From Mucilaginibacter ginkgonis (GTDB lineage: Bacteria > Bacteroidota > Bacteroidia > Sphingobacteriales > Sphingobacteriaceae), in contig NZ_CP066775.1 in NCBI RefSeq assembly GCF_009754905.2, forward strand, positions 1,178,001 through 1,242,000: a DNA stretch of 64,000 bases, given 5' to 3'. The notes beneath the pieces are model-generated. The model was not told the origin of the DNA. It made no database searches and saw only the letters and a list, made by a program, of their open reading frames with translations. Below, in pieces: positions 49,336 through 57,597 of the stretch. Each line of letters starts with the position of its first letter. Position 1 is the stretch's first letter. A program made the translations under genes and the position numbers.

Positions 49336-51750
49336 ATGCCTAAGTGGTTAAAAACTTCGCTTAAAATATTGGGCCTGCTGATCGTTCTGCTGTTGGTAGT
49401 GCTTATTAGCTTAACGTTATATGTAAATACACATAAAGCCAAAGTATTGGCGCTGATCAACACCGAGTTAAAGAAAAATGTAGACGGGCAGATAGTTATA
49501 GGTGATATGAGTTCTTCGTTTTTTACCAGCTTTCCGGGATACTCGCTTATATTAAAGAACGTGCTTATCCGCGACAAACGCTTTGCCGAGCATAAGCACA
49601 CGTTGCTCAATGCCAAAACATTAGACGTTTCTGTAAATACCGCGGCTCTCCTGCACGGCACTTTAAGTGTCAGCCACATTGATATCAGCGATGCCGACAT
49701 TGATCTGTTTACAGACAGCACAGGTTACAGCAATGCATCGGTATTTAAAAAGAGTGATAAAAAGAAAGCCGATGACAAAAACGGCAGTAGCGCGTCTGCC
49801 GAGCTGGGTAAATTCAATTTGTCGAACGTAAACCTCTCTATAGACAACCGCAAAGCAAAAAAGCTGTTTAAGTTTGACGTGCATAAACTAAACGGCGAAA
49901 TGAATTTCCCTGATTCAGGCTGGAACGGCAAGATCCACTTGGACGTAATGTCGCGCAGCTTGGGCTTCAATATGCAAAAAGGCGCGTTTTTAAAAGATAA
50001 AGCCATAGAAGCTGATATGACTGCCGGCTACAATGAAAAAAGTGGTAAGATAAACGTCGCATCAGATAACCTGAGCATTAGCGGCGATGTATTTAAATTG
50101 CGTGCATTGTTTTCGCCGGATGGATCATCGCGCAAATTTTCTTTCCATTTAGTTTCTGATGGCATAGCCTGGAAAAGCGCCTCATCGATAGTCGCGGCTA
50201 ACATCAGCAAAACGCTTTACAAGTTTGGGTTTGAAAAACCAATACCCCTGGACGCGCGCATTTCAGGTAGCTTTGGTGGCGGCGACCCTTTGTTATACAT
50301 TACATCGGTAATCCAAAACAACAAACTTATTATTCCGGGAGCAGAAATTACCAACTGCAATTTTAACGTGCTGTTTACCAATCAAGTAGATAAGGCCAAG
50401 CCTTTGGGCGACCCAAACTCAGTTATCAAACTCACTAAGTTTACAGGCACTTATAAAAATCTGCCGATCCGTATCGACACCGGTAGTATCATCAACCTGG
50501 AAACGCCTATAGCAACGGGCAATTTTGTATCGAAATTTTCGCTTACCAATTTGAATGATATAACAGGTAGAGTAGTGCGCTTTACAAGTGGTTCTGCTGC
50601 ATTGAACTTGCGTTATAAAGCCGACATTATAAACCTGCGTTTGAACAAGCCTGTTGTGGCGGGTGATATAGCGTTTAAAAATGCAGATATGGTTTACGTG
50701 CCTGAAAACCTGCATCTGAAGAACACATCTCTGGCTATGCATTTTATTAAGAATGACCTGGTGCTTAATAATATTCGCCTGCAAAGCGGAAGAAGTATAG
50801 TGCTGATGAACGGCCATGTCAACAACTTTTTAAACTTGTATTACAACGCGCCCGAAAAGATCATTGTGGATTGGCAGATCAATAGTCCGCAAATGTACCT
50901 GGCAGAGTTTATGGGTTTCTTAAGCGGGCATAAAAAAGCCTCTGTTAAAGCAGCATCGCGGGGTAACAGTGGAAACGTGATTGACCAGTTAAGTAACGTT
51001 GTTGATAGGGCACAAGCAGATATGCACATGCATGTGGCTAATGTGCATTACAAAAAGTTTTTGGCTAAAGATATGAATGCGGAGCTGTTAATGTCTGAGG
51101 ACGGCATCATCATTAAATCTATTAATCTAAAACATGCCGACGGATCGCTGCTGATAAAAGGTAACCTTATTAAAAGCGATGTTTCAAACAGGTTTGCCAT
51201 TAATACCGTTGTTAACAATGTGGATGTTCGCGAATTTTTTGAATCGTTTGACAATTTTGGTCTGCAATCGCCGACGTATCAAAACCTTAAAGGCCATCTT
51301 TCTGCCAGCACTAACATTAACGGCGTAATGAAAAGCGATGGCAGCATTGTAAAAAATTCAATAAACGGAAAGGTGGGCATCAGCCTGGTTAATGGCGCAC
51401 TGATAGACTTCGGCGTTTTAAAATCGGTAGGGAAGTACGCGTTCCCATTCAGGCGGATGGGTTATATCACTATTCCAAGATTAGATGCTGTGTTTGATAT
51501 TAAAGGCAGCGATATCGTGATTAACCCTATTAAGCTAAGTTCGAGCGCCATTAACGCCGACATAGCCGGCACTTACGATATGAAGGGTAAGAATACAGAC
51601 ATCAAATTTGATGTGCCATTACGTAACCCTAAAAACGATTCGACGATTACTGATAACGCCGAAAGATTGAAGAAACGTTATAAAGGAATTGTGCTTCACC
51701 TGGCTGCGAGGAATAATGAAACCGGCGGCATAAAGGTTGGGTTTCAATAA
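49336..51750 (+). CDS. AsmA-family envelope protein
   Basis: An 804-residue protein anchored by one N-terminal helix (LKILGLLIVLLLVVLISLTLYV, taken in part) with a long beta-rich periplasmic part. The AsmA marks are the start pattern up to INTELKKNVDGQIVIGDMSS, repeated strand-like segments, and the C-terminal domain SINGKVGISLVNGALIDFGV leading to ADIAGTYDMKGKNTDIKFDV. AsmA-like proteins are thought to help lipid movement or outer-membrane assembly. A strong terminator follows; it is probably transcribed alone. Confidence 0.87.
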   Translation: MPKWLKTSLKILGLLIVLLLVVLISLTLYVNTHKAKVLALINTELKKNVDGQIVIGDMSSSFFTSFPGYSLILKNVLIRDKRFAEHKHTLLNAKTLDVSVNTAALLHGTLSVSHIDISDADIDLFTDSTGYSNASVFKKSDKKKADDKNGSSASAELGKFNLSNVNLSIDNRKAKKLFKFDVHKLNGEMNFPDSGWNGKIHLDVMSRSLGFNMQKGAFLKDKAIEADMTAGYNEKSGKINVASDNLSISGDVFKLRALFSPDGSSRKFSFHLVSDGIAWKSASSIVAANISKTLYKFGFEKPIPLDARISGSFGGGDPLLYITSVIQNNKLIIPGAEITNCNFNVLFTNQVDKAKPLGDPNSVIKLTKFTGTYKNLPIRIDTGSIINLETPIATGNFVSKFSLTNLNDITGRVVRFTSGSAALNLRYKADIINLRLNKPVVAGDIAFKNADMVYVPENLHLKNTSLAMHFIKNDLVLNNIRLQSGRSIVLMNGHVNNFLNLYYNAPEKIIVDWQINSPQMYLAEFMGFLSGHKKASVKAASRGNSGNVIDQLSNVVDRAQADMHMHVANVHYKKFLAKDMNAELLMSEDGIIIKSINLKHADGSLLIKGNLIKSDVSNRFAINTVVNNVDVREFFESFDNFGLQSPTYQNLKGHLSASTNINGVMKSDGSIVKNSINGKVGISLVNGALIDFGVLKSVGKYAFPFRRMGYITIPRLDAVFDIKGSDIVINPIKLSSSAINADIAGTYDMKGKNTDIKFDVPLRNPKNDSTITDNAERLKKRYKGIVLHLAARNNETGGIKVGFQ

Positions 51751-51760
51751 CATTTAACCA

Positions 51761-51794
51761 AAAAAGAAAGCCCCGTTCCGGGGCTTTCTTTTTT
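51761..51794. terminator. Bidirectional terminator between asmA-like and csbD genes
   Basis: A stem GAAAGCCCCG/CGGGGCTTTC (51766-51775, 51779-51788) with loop TTC is flanked by A on the left and six T on the right. It serves both converging genes. Confidence 0.92.
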
Positions 51795-51800
51795 GACACT

Positions 51801-51974
51801 TTAGTCTTCTTTGAGTGCGTCTTTGATTCCACCTACGGCGTTTTGCACTTTGCCTGCAGCTTTATCGGTCTTACCTTCAGCTTCCAGCTTTGCATCACCG
51901 GTTATTTTGCCGGCTGCTTCTTTCACGGCACCTTTCGCTTGCTCAAGTATGCCGTCTGTTCTGTCCTTATCCAT
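51801..51974 (-). CDS. CsbD-family small stress protein
   Basis: A 57-residue hydrophilic protein, MDKDRTDGILEQAKGAVKEA continuing AGKITGDAKLEAEGKTDKAA and ending GGIKDALKED. This is a near-standard CsbD domain (GxxxxxKGxxKExxGKxTGDxxLxxEGKxDKxxGKxQ). CsbD proteins accumulate under general stress; their action is unknown. An AGGAG ribosome-binding site precedes the ATG. It converges on the AsmA gene. Confidence 0.9.
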   Translation of the reverse strand: MDKDRTDGILEQAKGAVKEAAGKITGDAKLEAEGKTDKAAGKVQNAVGGIKDALKED

Positions 51975-52070
51975 ATTTTCTCCTTGGTTAAAAATTGATT
52001 GTTTAATTATTAAAGGAACGGGGGATAGAAATGTTTTGGAAAGAAAATGTTTAACCGATGTTCGACCGAC

Positions 52071-52101
52071 AAAAAAAGCCGCTTCGTCGAAAGCGGCTTT
52101 T
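52071..52101 (-). terminator. Terminator of the tRNA-Gly/tRNA-Leu unit
   Basis: On the minus strand, AAGCCGCTT and AAGCGGCTT pair around CGACGA-type loop bases and are followed by seven T; it lies directly after tRNA-Leu. Confidence 0.85.
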
Positions 52102-52103
52102 GT

Positions 52104-52187
52104 ACTCAGAGCGGGAATCGAACCCGCACTCCTTTAACGGGAACAGGATTTTAAGTCCTGCGTGTCTACCAGTTCCACCATCTGAGC
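52104..52187 (-). tRNA. tRNA-Leu (anticodon TAA)
   Basis: An 84-nt class II tRNA: acceptor GCTCAGA/TCTGAGT with a G-U first pair as in other leucine tRNAs, D-arm TGGTGGAACTGGTAGACACG, anticodon arm CAGGA-CTTAAAA-TCCTG with anticodon TAA, a long variable arm (TTCCCGTTAAAGGAGT), and T-arm GCGGGTTCGATTCCCGC. Discriminator is A; CCA is not encoded. It is downstream of tRNA-Gly on the same strand. Confidence 0.96.
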
Positions 52188-52207
52188 AGGTGAGTAACCT
52201 TTTAAAA

Positions 52208-52241
52208 ACAAATCCCTTCTCGAGGTGGGAAGGGATCTTAG
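52208..52241 (-). terminator. Hairpin with T run between the two tRNA genes
   Basis: On the minus strand GATCCCTTC pairs with GAAGGGATT and TTGTTTTT follows. It could end part of the transcripts after tRNA-Gly or serve as a processing signal before tRNA-Leu. Confidence 0.65.
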
Positions 52242-52314
<73 letters not shown>

Positions 52315-52360
52315 ATTTGTTAAACGTTTGCCGTGACAACCGTTTTGCGTTTTGGTGGTG

Positions 52361-52390
52361 CAAATATAGACAGAATTGAATATTCTGCAA
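52361..52390 (-). promoter_or_regulatory. Bacteroidota-type promoter of the tRNA pair
   Basis: On the minus strand a TTG (52388-52390), a 19-nt spacer and TATATTTG (52361-52368) match the phylum's main promoter pattern. Confidence 0.85.
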
Positions 52391-52464
52391 ACGTTTGATT
52401 TAAAAAAATATCAAAACGCAGTTAAGTGCCTGTTTTTCACAAATAAAAGTTGACATAGACCATA

Positions 52465-52827
52465 TTACGCAAATTGCCCGAAGTGCCACAATATGCCACT
52501 AGGGTCATGCAAAAAACATTCGCGGCCCCAATAATCTGTTTTAATAGGCGTAAGCCGTGCACCTTTGTATTTAGCCGGCAGGTTTAGGCTTACTAAATAA
52601 TCCCATTGCGCGTCTACATCAGTTACCTCCAAAAAGATCATGGTGTTATCTACCCAGTCTTTGACGTAATATTTCTGAAGATAGAAACCGAAGTCGCCGG
52701 TTTTGAACAGCGACATATCAGCAGATATAATTACCTCTTCAAAACCCAGATCGCGGTAAAAGCTTCGCGAAATTTCAAAGTCTTTGGCGCCTATAAACGG
52801 GCGAATAGATTTGACAAGATCTTTCAT
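52465..52827 (-). CDS. VOC (glyoxalase/bleomycin resistance) family protein
   Basis: A 120-residue protein with one glyoxalase-like fold: SIRPFIGAKDFEISRSFYRD at the start, FGFYLQKYYVKDWVDNTMIF in the middle, and the late LTPIKTDYWGRECFLHDPSG with the usual metal-site-like end ILWHFGQF. Function within VOC (dioxygenase, isomerase or drug binding) cannot be told. Its start overlaps the stop of the upstream DHFR-like gene, so the two are coupled. Confidence 0.87.
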   Translation of the reverse strand: MKDLVKSIRPFIGAKDFEISRSFYRDLGFEEVIISADMSLFKTGDFGFYLQKYYVKDWVDNTMIFLEVTDVDAQWDYLVSLNLPAKYKGARLTPIKTDYWGRECFLHDPSGILWHFGQFA

Positions 52828-53393
52828 CAGCTTTTTAATTTGCCCACATATTTATACGTGTTTAACAATACGCCTGTAGGAGTGGTTTTAGTGCTCACAA
52901 ATTCTAATTCTTGCGCGTAAGCATCGTCTGTGAACAGACGTTTGCCCTTACCTAACAATACCGGCGACACTACCAAAACCAGTTCATCTATCAAGCCTTC
53001 GCCTAGTAAAAGCGTTGTTAATGATGCACTGCCGGGAATGACCAGGTCGGGACCATATGTGTTTTTTAAGTTTTTAATGGCATTAATGATATCTGTGCCA
53101 AGACTTTCTGCAGGTCCCCATTCTAATCCTTTCGGTCTATGCGTAGCCACATATTTTGTGGCGTTATTCATTCCCGCAGCGATAGGGCTTTGCGCCGTAG
53201 GCCAAAAGCTGCCGAGGGCATCATATGTGCGTCGACCAACCAACAAGTCAAAGTTTTGACCCTGCGCCTCCATCAGCATAGCCATCCCCGCCGGCGTACG
53301 GTAAGGTACTGTCCAGGCGCCATAAACGTATTCATTGTCATGTTCTATCACGCCGTCCAAAGAAATGTGCTCAATGATCTTGATCTTTCTCAT
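52827..53393 (-). CDS. Dihydrofolate reductase-like (RibD C-terminal) protein
   Basis: A 188-residue protein of the DHFR/RibD_C fold: MRKIKIIEHISLDGVIEHD at the start, FDLLVGRRTYDALGSFWPT, KYVATHRPKGLEWGPAESLG, DLVIPGSASLTTLLLGEGLI and DELVLVVSPVLLGKGKRLF. These stand-alone proteins bind NADPH but rarely replace DHFR; their substrate is unknown. It is first in a two-gene unit with the VOC protein, with which it overlaps. Confidence 0.88.
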   Translation of the reverse strand: MRKIKIIEHISLDGVIEHDNEYVYGAWTVPYRTPAGMAMLMEAQGQNFDLLVGRRTYDALGSFWPTAQSPIAAGMNNATKYVATHRPKGLEWGPAESLGTDIINAIKNLKNTYGPDLVIPGSASLTTLLLGEGLIDELVLVVSPVLLGKGKRLFTDDAYAQELEFVSTKTTPTGVLLNTYKYVGKLKS

Positions 53394-53524
53394 AATGTGG
53401 TTTTTAAATGTTTACACAAATAACGGGCGATTAATTACCCGATACAAGGTACGAATACGACAAATGACGGGGGAGAATGAGCATTAATAATTAGAGATTT
53501 AGCTATTTTTAATTAAATTTGAGT

Positions 53525-53728
53525 ATGGAAACACTAATCATGCATCCTAAAAATAAAGAACAAGTAGCTGCCCTCAAAGCTGTGGCTAAAGCTTTAAAAA
53601 TTAGTGTGGAAACGCAAAGCAGCGGATACGATACGGAATTTGTAGCTGCAATTAAGGACGCTGAAAAACGAGGCAACTACATCTCAATAGATGCAAATGA
53701 TGTATGGGGAAGTTTGCACTTAAGATAG
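53525..53728 (+). CDS. Putative antitoxin (DUF2683-like)
   Basis: A 67-residue protein, METLIMHPKNKEQVAALKAV leading to KALKISVETQSSGYDTEFVA and ending NDVWGSLHLR. It resembles the small DUF2683 proteins found directly before YoeB/Txe-type toxins. The ATG at 53525 is chosen over an in-frame TTG at 53519. The toxin frame starts at 53704 inside its end, the normal coupled layout of a type II pair. The antitoxin frame is intact while the toxin is broken. Confidence 0.8.
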   Translation: METLIMHPKNKEQVAALKAVAKALKISVETQSSGYDTEFVAAIKDAEKRGNYISIDANDVWGSLHLR

Positions 53729-53983
53729 AAGAACTTGCTCAACAGCATTTGCGCAAACATTTTAGATCTGACGACAAAGCCAGCATTAAAAAGATTGAGA
53801 AAATTTTTTAGAACTCACGGAACATCCTTACACCGGAACCGGCCAACCCGAAGCTTTAAAATATGAACTTGCCGGATTTTGGTCAAGGCGGATAAATCTT
53901 AAGGACCGCCTCATTTATAAGGTGGCAGAATCAACTGTTACAGTTTATGTGATTTCGGCATGGGTCACTATTCTAACCGATAA
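53704..53983 (+). pseudogene. Frameshifted Txe/YoeB-type toxin
   Basis: The first frame reads MGKFALKIEELAQQHLRKHF and stops at 53809-53811 after 35 codons, in a run of six T. One more T would restore FLELTEHPYTGTGQPEALKY, ELAGFWSRRINLKDRLIYKV and AESTVTVYVISAW, the body of a Txe/YoeB mRNA-cleaving toxin. A second break follows at GCATGGGTCAC, where one more G would give WGHYSNR and the stop at 53981, the expected WGHY end. Both are single-base losses in short runs, so decay or sequencing error are both possible. Confidence 0.8.
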
Positions 53984-53985
53984 AT

Positions 53986-54465
53986 TTACCTACTCTGTAA
54001 AACTTGCCTCACTAAATCACTCTCAAAGCCTCGACTCTGCGCATACTGTATAAGTTTGTAATTTAGCTTGTAACCTTCTTTTTCATTAATCGATCGCTTT
54101 TTCTTTTCGAGCAGGTTTCGCAGGATCTTTTCATATTCGTCGAGATCTATCGACAGCAAGGCTTTTTTTATGAGCGGCTCTGATACACGCTTTAGCTTAA
54201 GACCTTGCTTTATCTTGATGCGCCCCCAATGCTTTATATGCAACTTGCCGTGCACGTAAGCTTTAGCAAAGCGCTCTTCGTTCAAAAAATTGCCATCTAT
54301 AAGTTTGCTGATGGTTTGTTCGATCACGTTTGGATAGGCACCCCACTCGTATAATTTGTCGCGCACTTCCTGCTGCGAACGTTCCTGATAAGCGCAATAA
54401 TGTTCTGCTTTTTTAAGCGCCTCAGCGTCGCTGTATATCTTTTTCCGCGGTTTTGACTCTTCCAT
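53986..54465 (-). CDS. recX: Regulatory protein RecX
   Basis: A 159-residue cytosolic modulator of RecA. RecX marks are ALKKAEHYCAYQERSQQEVR, KLYEWGAYPNVIEQTISKLI, DGNFLNEERFAKAYVHGKLH, KWGRIKIKQGL-like HWGRIKIKQGLKLKRVSEPL, and the last repeat YKLIQYAQSRGFESDLVRQV. The ATG at 54465 follows a TTG at 54468 and is preferred. recA is not in the window. It is divergent from murF-alr (58 bp) and converges on the broken toxin with 2 bp between them. Confidence 0.9.
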   Translation of the reverse strand: MEESKPRKKIYSDAEALKKAEHYCAYQERSQQEVRDKLYEWGAYPNVIEQTISKLIDGNFLNEERFAKAYVHGKLHIKHWGRIKIKQGLKLKRVSEPLIKKALLSIDLDEYEKILRNLLEKKKRSINEKEGYKLNYKLIQYAQSRGFESDLVRQVLQSR

Positions 54466-54523
54466 CAAAACTAAAATAACGTAAAATTTCTTGTATCAGA
54501 ATAAATATGCCAGATTAGTACCT

Positions 54524-56986
54524 ATGCCCCATAATACCTATTCGATAGCCGAAATTAAGCAGATACTCAACGCAGAGGGCAATGTTATAACAGACACTTA
54601 CATAAGCGTTTTACTGACCGACAGCCGCCGCGCGGTGAACACGCATGAAGCTTTGTTTTTTGCCCTTAGGAGCCGTCGCGATGGCCACGAGTTTATTGAT
54701 GAAGCCTATAAACTTGGCGTGCGCAACTTCATAGTAAAACAATTACCGCGACAAGTTTTCGAGAACGCTAATTTTCTGATCGTGCCCGACGTGTTAAAGG
54801 CCTTGCAGCAATTGGCGATCAATCACCGTGACAAGTTTGATCTGGAGGTGATTGGCATTACAGGCAGCAACGGCAAAACTATAGTCAAAGAATGGCTTTT
54901 CCAGCTACTATCACCTGATAAGAATATCGTTCGCAGCCCGCGTAGTTACAATTCGCAAATTGGCGTGCCTTTATCCGTATGGCAAATTGCTAATGAAAAC
55001 ACCCTGGGCATTTTTGAAGCGGGTGTATCAACGTCGGGAGAGATGGCGGTTTTAGAAGAGATCATCAAGCCGCGGATCGGTGTATTGACGCATCTGGGCT
55101 CGGCGCATAATGAAGGGTTTGCAAGCTATGATGACAAGGTGAAAGAGAAGTTGAAGCTATTTCAGCATGTTCAACTGCTCATCTACCAGTACGATGCCCT
55201 CGTCACCTTTCAGGATGAAATTACTGCACCACGCAAATTCACCTGGAGCCGTGAATTTTCACAGTCGGACTTGTATGTTTTCAGCGAAACCATAATATCT
55301 AAAAACTATTACTTGCGTGCGCGCTACCGGGGTAAAGAAATTGAATGCCTTATTCCTTTTCTTGATGATGCCTCGGTAGAAAATGCCATAACCTGCTGGG
55401 CAACCATGCTTGCTTTGGGTTACAGCGCTGTAGAATGCGACAAACGCCTGGAACATCTTACAGCCGTAAGTATGCGGCTTGAGCTTAAAATGGGTATCAA
55501 CGATTGTACGATAATTGACGATTCATATAACTCTGATTTACAGTCCCTTGAGATCGCCCTTAACTTTCTAAGTCAACAAAACCAGCACAAAAATAAAACG
55601 GTTATACTATCGGATATTTACCAATCGGGCTTACAGGTCGACGAACTTTACAAACAGGTTGCATCACTGATCGGCACAAAAAACATCAACCGCTTTATTG
55701 GTGTTGGTGAAGCTTTAACCGAGCATCAGCGTTATTTCAATATTTCGAAAAAGTTTTTTTACACCGATACACAATCGTTCATAAAGCAGCTGGGCAAACT
55801 TGATCTGCGGGACGAAACAATATTGATTAAGGGGTCCAGGATATTTGGTTTCGAGCGCATTAGCAAGGCGCTGACCCAAAAGGCGCACGAAACGCTGATG
55901 GAGATTAATCTGAATGCTATGGTTGATAATCTTAATTTTTATAGATCAAAATTATATCCACGCGTTAAAGTGATGGCCATGGTTAAGGCGTTTTCTTATG
56001 GCAGCGGCACGTTTGAGATTGCTAATGTGCTTCAGTATGCAAAGGTGGATTATCTGGCAGTAGCCTATATCGATGAGGGGGTTTCGCTTCGCGAGAGCGG
56101 CATTAACCTGCCGATAATGGTGCTCAACCCCGAGGCTGCGGCTTTTGATAAAATGGTAGAACATAACCTTGAGCCCGAAATATACAGTTTCAACCAGCTG
56201 GATGAATTCGTAAAGTTTGCCTTCCGCAATAAGATCACTGCATATCCTATCCACCTGAAGATAGACACCGGCATGCACCGCCTCGGGTTTGACGTTCTGG
56301 AGGTAGATGAACTTTGTGACTTTTTGGAACAGGTGGATTGTGTAAAAGTAAAATCGGTATTCTCACACCTGGTAGCCAGCGACGCGCCTCAGCACGATGC
56401 TTTTACACTGCAGCAAATGAAACGGTACGAGAAGGCTTACCTTAAACTGGAGCGCGCGTTAGACTATAAGTTCATCAGGCATATTTCCAATACCTCGGCA
56501 ATTATACGCTGGCCCATGGCGCAGTACGATATGGTGCGGTTGGGCATCGGTCTGTATGGTATTGACGCATCAATACCTGATCATATGAATGGACTGCAAC
56601 CTGTTGCTACGCTTAAAACCAACATTTCTCAGATAAAACGGATAACTGCAGGCGAGACTGTGGGATATAACCGCATGGGCAAATTGGCAGCCGACGGAAA
56701 AATAGCAACAGTACGCATTGGTTATGCCGACGGCTATCTGCGGGCTTTCGGTAACGGCATAGGCAAAATGCTGGTGAAAGGCAATCTTGTGCCTACGGTA
56801 GGCAACATTGCAATGGATATGTGCATGATAGATGTAAGCAATATTGATGCGAACGAGGGCGACGAGGTGATCGTTTTTAACCACGAGCACCGCATTGAAG
56901 ACATGGCGCAAGAGATCGGTACCATCCCATACGAAATACTAACAAATATTTCGCAGCGTGTAAAAAGAGTGTACTTTTATGAGTAG
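54524..56986 (+). CDS. Bifunctional MurF ligase / alanine racemase
   Basis: An 820-residue fusion. Residues 1 to about 450 form MurF, adding D-Ala-D-Ala to UDP-MurNAc-tripeptide, with the ATP loop VIGITGSNGKTIVKEWLFQL and IFEAGVSTSGEMAVLEEIIK. The rest is a PLP alanine racemase, with the Schiff-base Lys in RVKVMAMVKAFSYGSGTFEI, HLKIDTGMHRLGFDVLEVDE, the catalytic Tyr region GETVGYNRMGKL, and IGYADGYLRAFGNG. One protein thus makes D-alanine and uses its dipeptide. The fusion is known in Bacteroidota. Start at ATG 54524, not the upstream TTG at 54491. Confidence 0.95.
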   Translation: MPHNTYSIAEIKQILNAEGNVITDTYISVLLTDSRRAVNTHEALFFALRSRRDGHEFIDEAYKLGVRNFIVKQLPRQVFENANFLIVPDVLKALQQLAINHRDKFDLEVIGITGSNGKTIVKEWLFQLLSPDKNIVRSPRSYNSQIGVPLSVWQIANENTLGIFEAGVSTSGEMAVLEEIIKPRIGVLTHLGSAHNEGFASYDDKVKEKLKLFQHVQLLIYQYDALVTFQDEITAPRKFTWSREFSQSDLYVFSETIISKNYYLRARYRGKEIECLIPFLDDASVENAITCWATMLALGYSAVECDKRLEHLTAVSMRLELKMGINDCTIIDDSYNSDLQSLEIALNFLSQQNQHKNKTVILSDIYQSGLQVDELYKQVASLIGTKNINRFIGVGEALTEHQRYFNISKKFFYTDTQSFIKQLGKLDLRDETILIKGSRIFGFERISKALTQKAHETLMEINLNAMVDNLNFYRSKLYPRVKVMAMVKAFSYGSGTFEIANVLQYAKVDYLAVAYIDEGVSLRESGINLPIMVLNPEAAAFDKMVEHNLEPEIYSFNQLDEFVKFAFRNKITAYPIHLKIDTGMHRLGFDVLEVDELCDFLEQVDCVKVKSVFSHLVASDAPQHDAFTLQQMKRYEKAYLKLERALDYKFIRHISNTSAIIRWPMAQYDMVRLGIGLYGIDASIPDHMNGLQPVATLKTNISQIKRITAGETVGYNRMGKLAADGKIATVRIGYADGYLRAFGNGIGKMLVKGNLVPTVGNIAMDMCMIDVSNIDANEGDEVIVFNHEHRIEDMAQEIGTIPYEILTNISQRVKRVYFYE

Positions 56987-57000
56987 AATTTGCAGTACAC

Positions 57001-57597
57001 ATGAATAGGGTTGCCCGCGCATTGATCAGATATTTTCTTAAAGGGTTGATTGTGGTGGTGCCGCTAGGGGCCGCCATCTTTCTGGTATATTGGGCCATAG
57101 CCGGCTTGGACAGAACTTTAAACCTTAGCGATATCCTGCTAATCAACCCGAAAACTGGTAAGCCAATCTATATACCGGGTTTAGGTATTTTAAGTGTACT
57201 GATCGTAATTCTTTTCGCAGGGATTCTACTAACTTACATTGTTACAGACCCGATAAAGCAATGGTTTGCCCGCTGGCTAAACCGCTTGCCGCTTTTAAAA
57301 TTTCTATACTCTTCTATTAAAGATCTGACAGAAGCCTTTGTTGGCGAAGAAAAGAAATTTAATGAGCCTGTTCTGGTCGAGGTAAATGAATTTGGTTTAA
57401 AGAAAATTGGCTTCCTCACCCAAAAAGATCTGAGCGCGTTGGGTTTGCCAGGACAGGTTGCCGTTTATTTCCCGTGGTCTTATTCATTTGCAGGGCAGGT
57501 AGTCATTATATCTGCTGATAAAGTGACACCGATAAATAAAAGCGCCGCCGAAATGATGAAATTCGTTATATCAGGGGGGGTATCTGGTCTGGAGTAA
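57001..57597 (+). CDS. DUF502 membrane protein
   Basis: A 198-residue inner-membrane protein with two N-terminal helices (LIVVVPLGAAIFLVYWAIAG and GILSVLIVILFAGILLTYIV) and a soluble C-terminal half. The DUF502 words are RALIRYFLKGLIVVVPLGAA, LPLLKFLYSSIKDLTEAFVG, KKIGFLTQKD and GQVAVYFPWSYSFAGQVVII. Function unknown. It lies 14 bp after murF-alr on the same strand and overlaps the end of the converging MFS gene by 32 bp. Confidence 0.92.
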   Translation: MNRVARALIRYFLKGLIVVVPLGAAIFLVYWAIAGLDRTLNLSDILLINPKTGKPIYIPGLGILSVLIVILFAGILLTYIVTDPIKQWFARWLNRLPLLKFLYSSIKDLTEAFVGEEKKFNEPVLVEVNEFGLKKIGFLTQKDLSALGLPGQVAVYFPWSYSFAGQVVIISADKVTPINKSAAEMMKFVISGGVSGLE

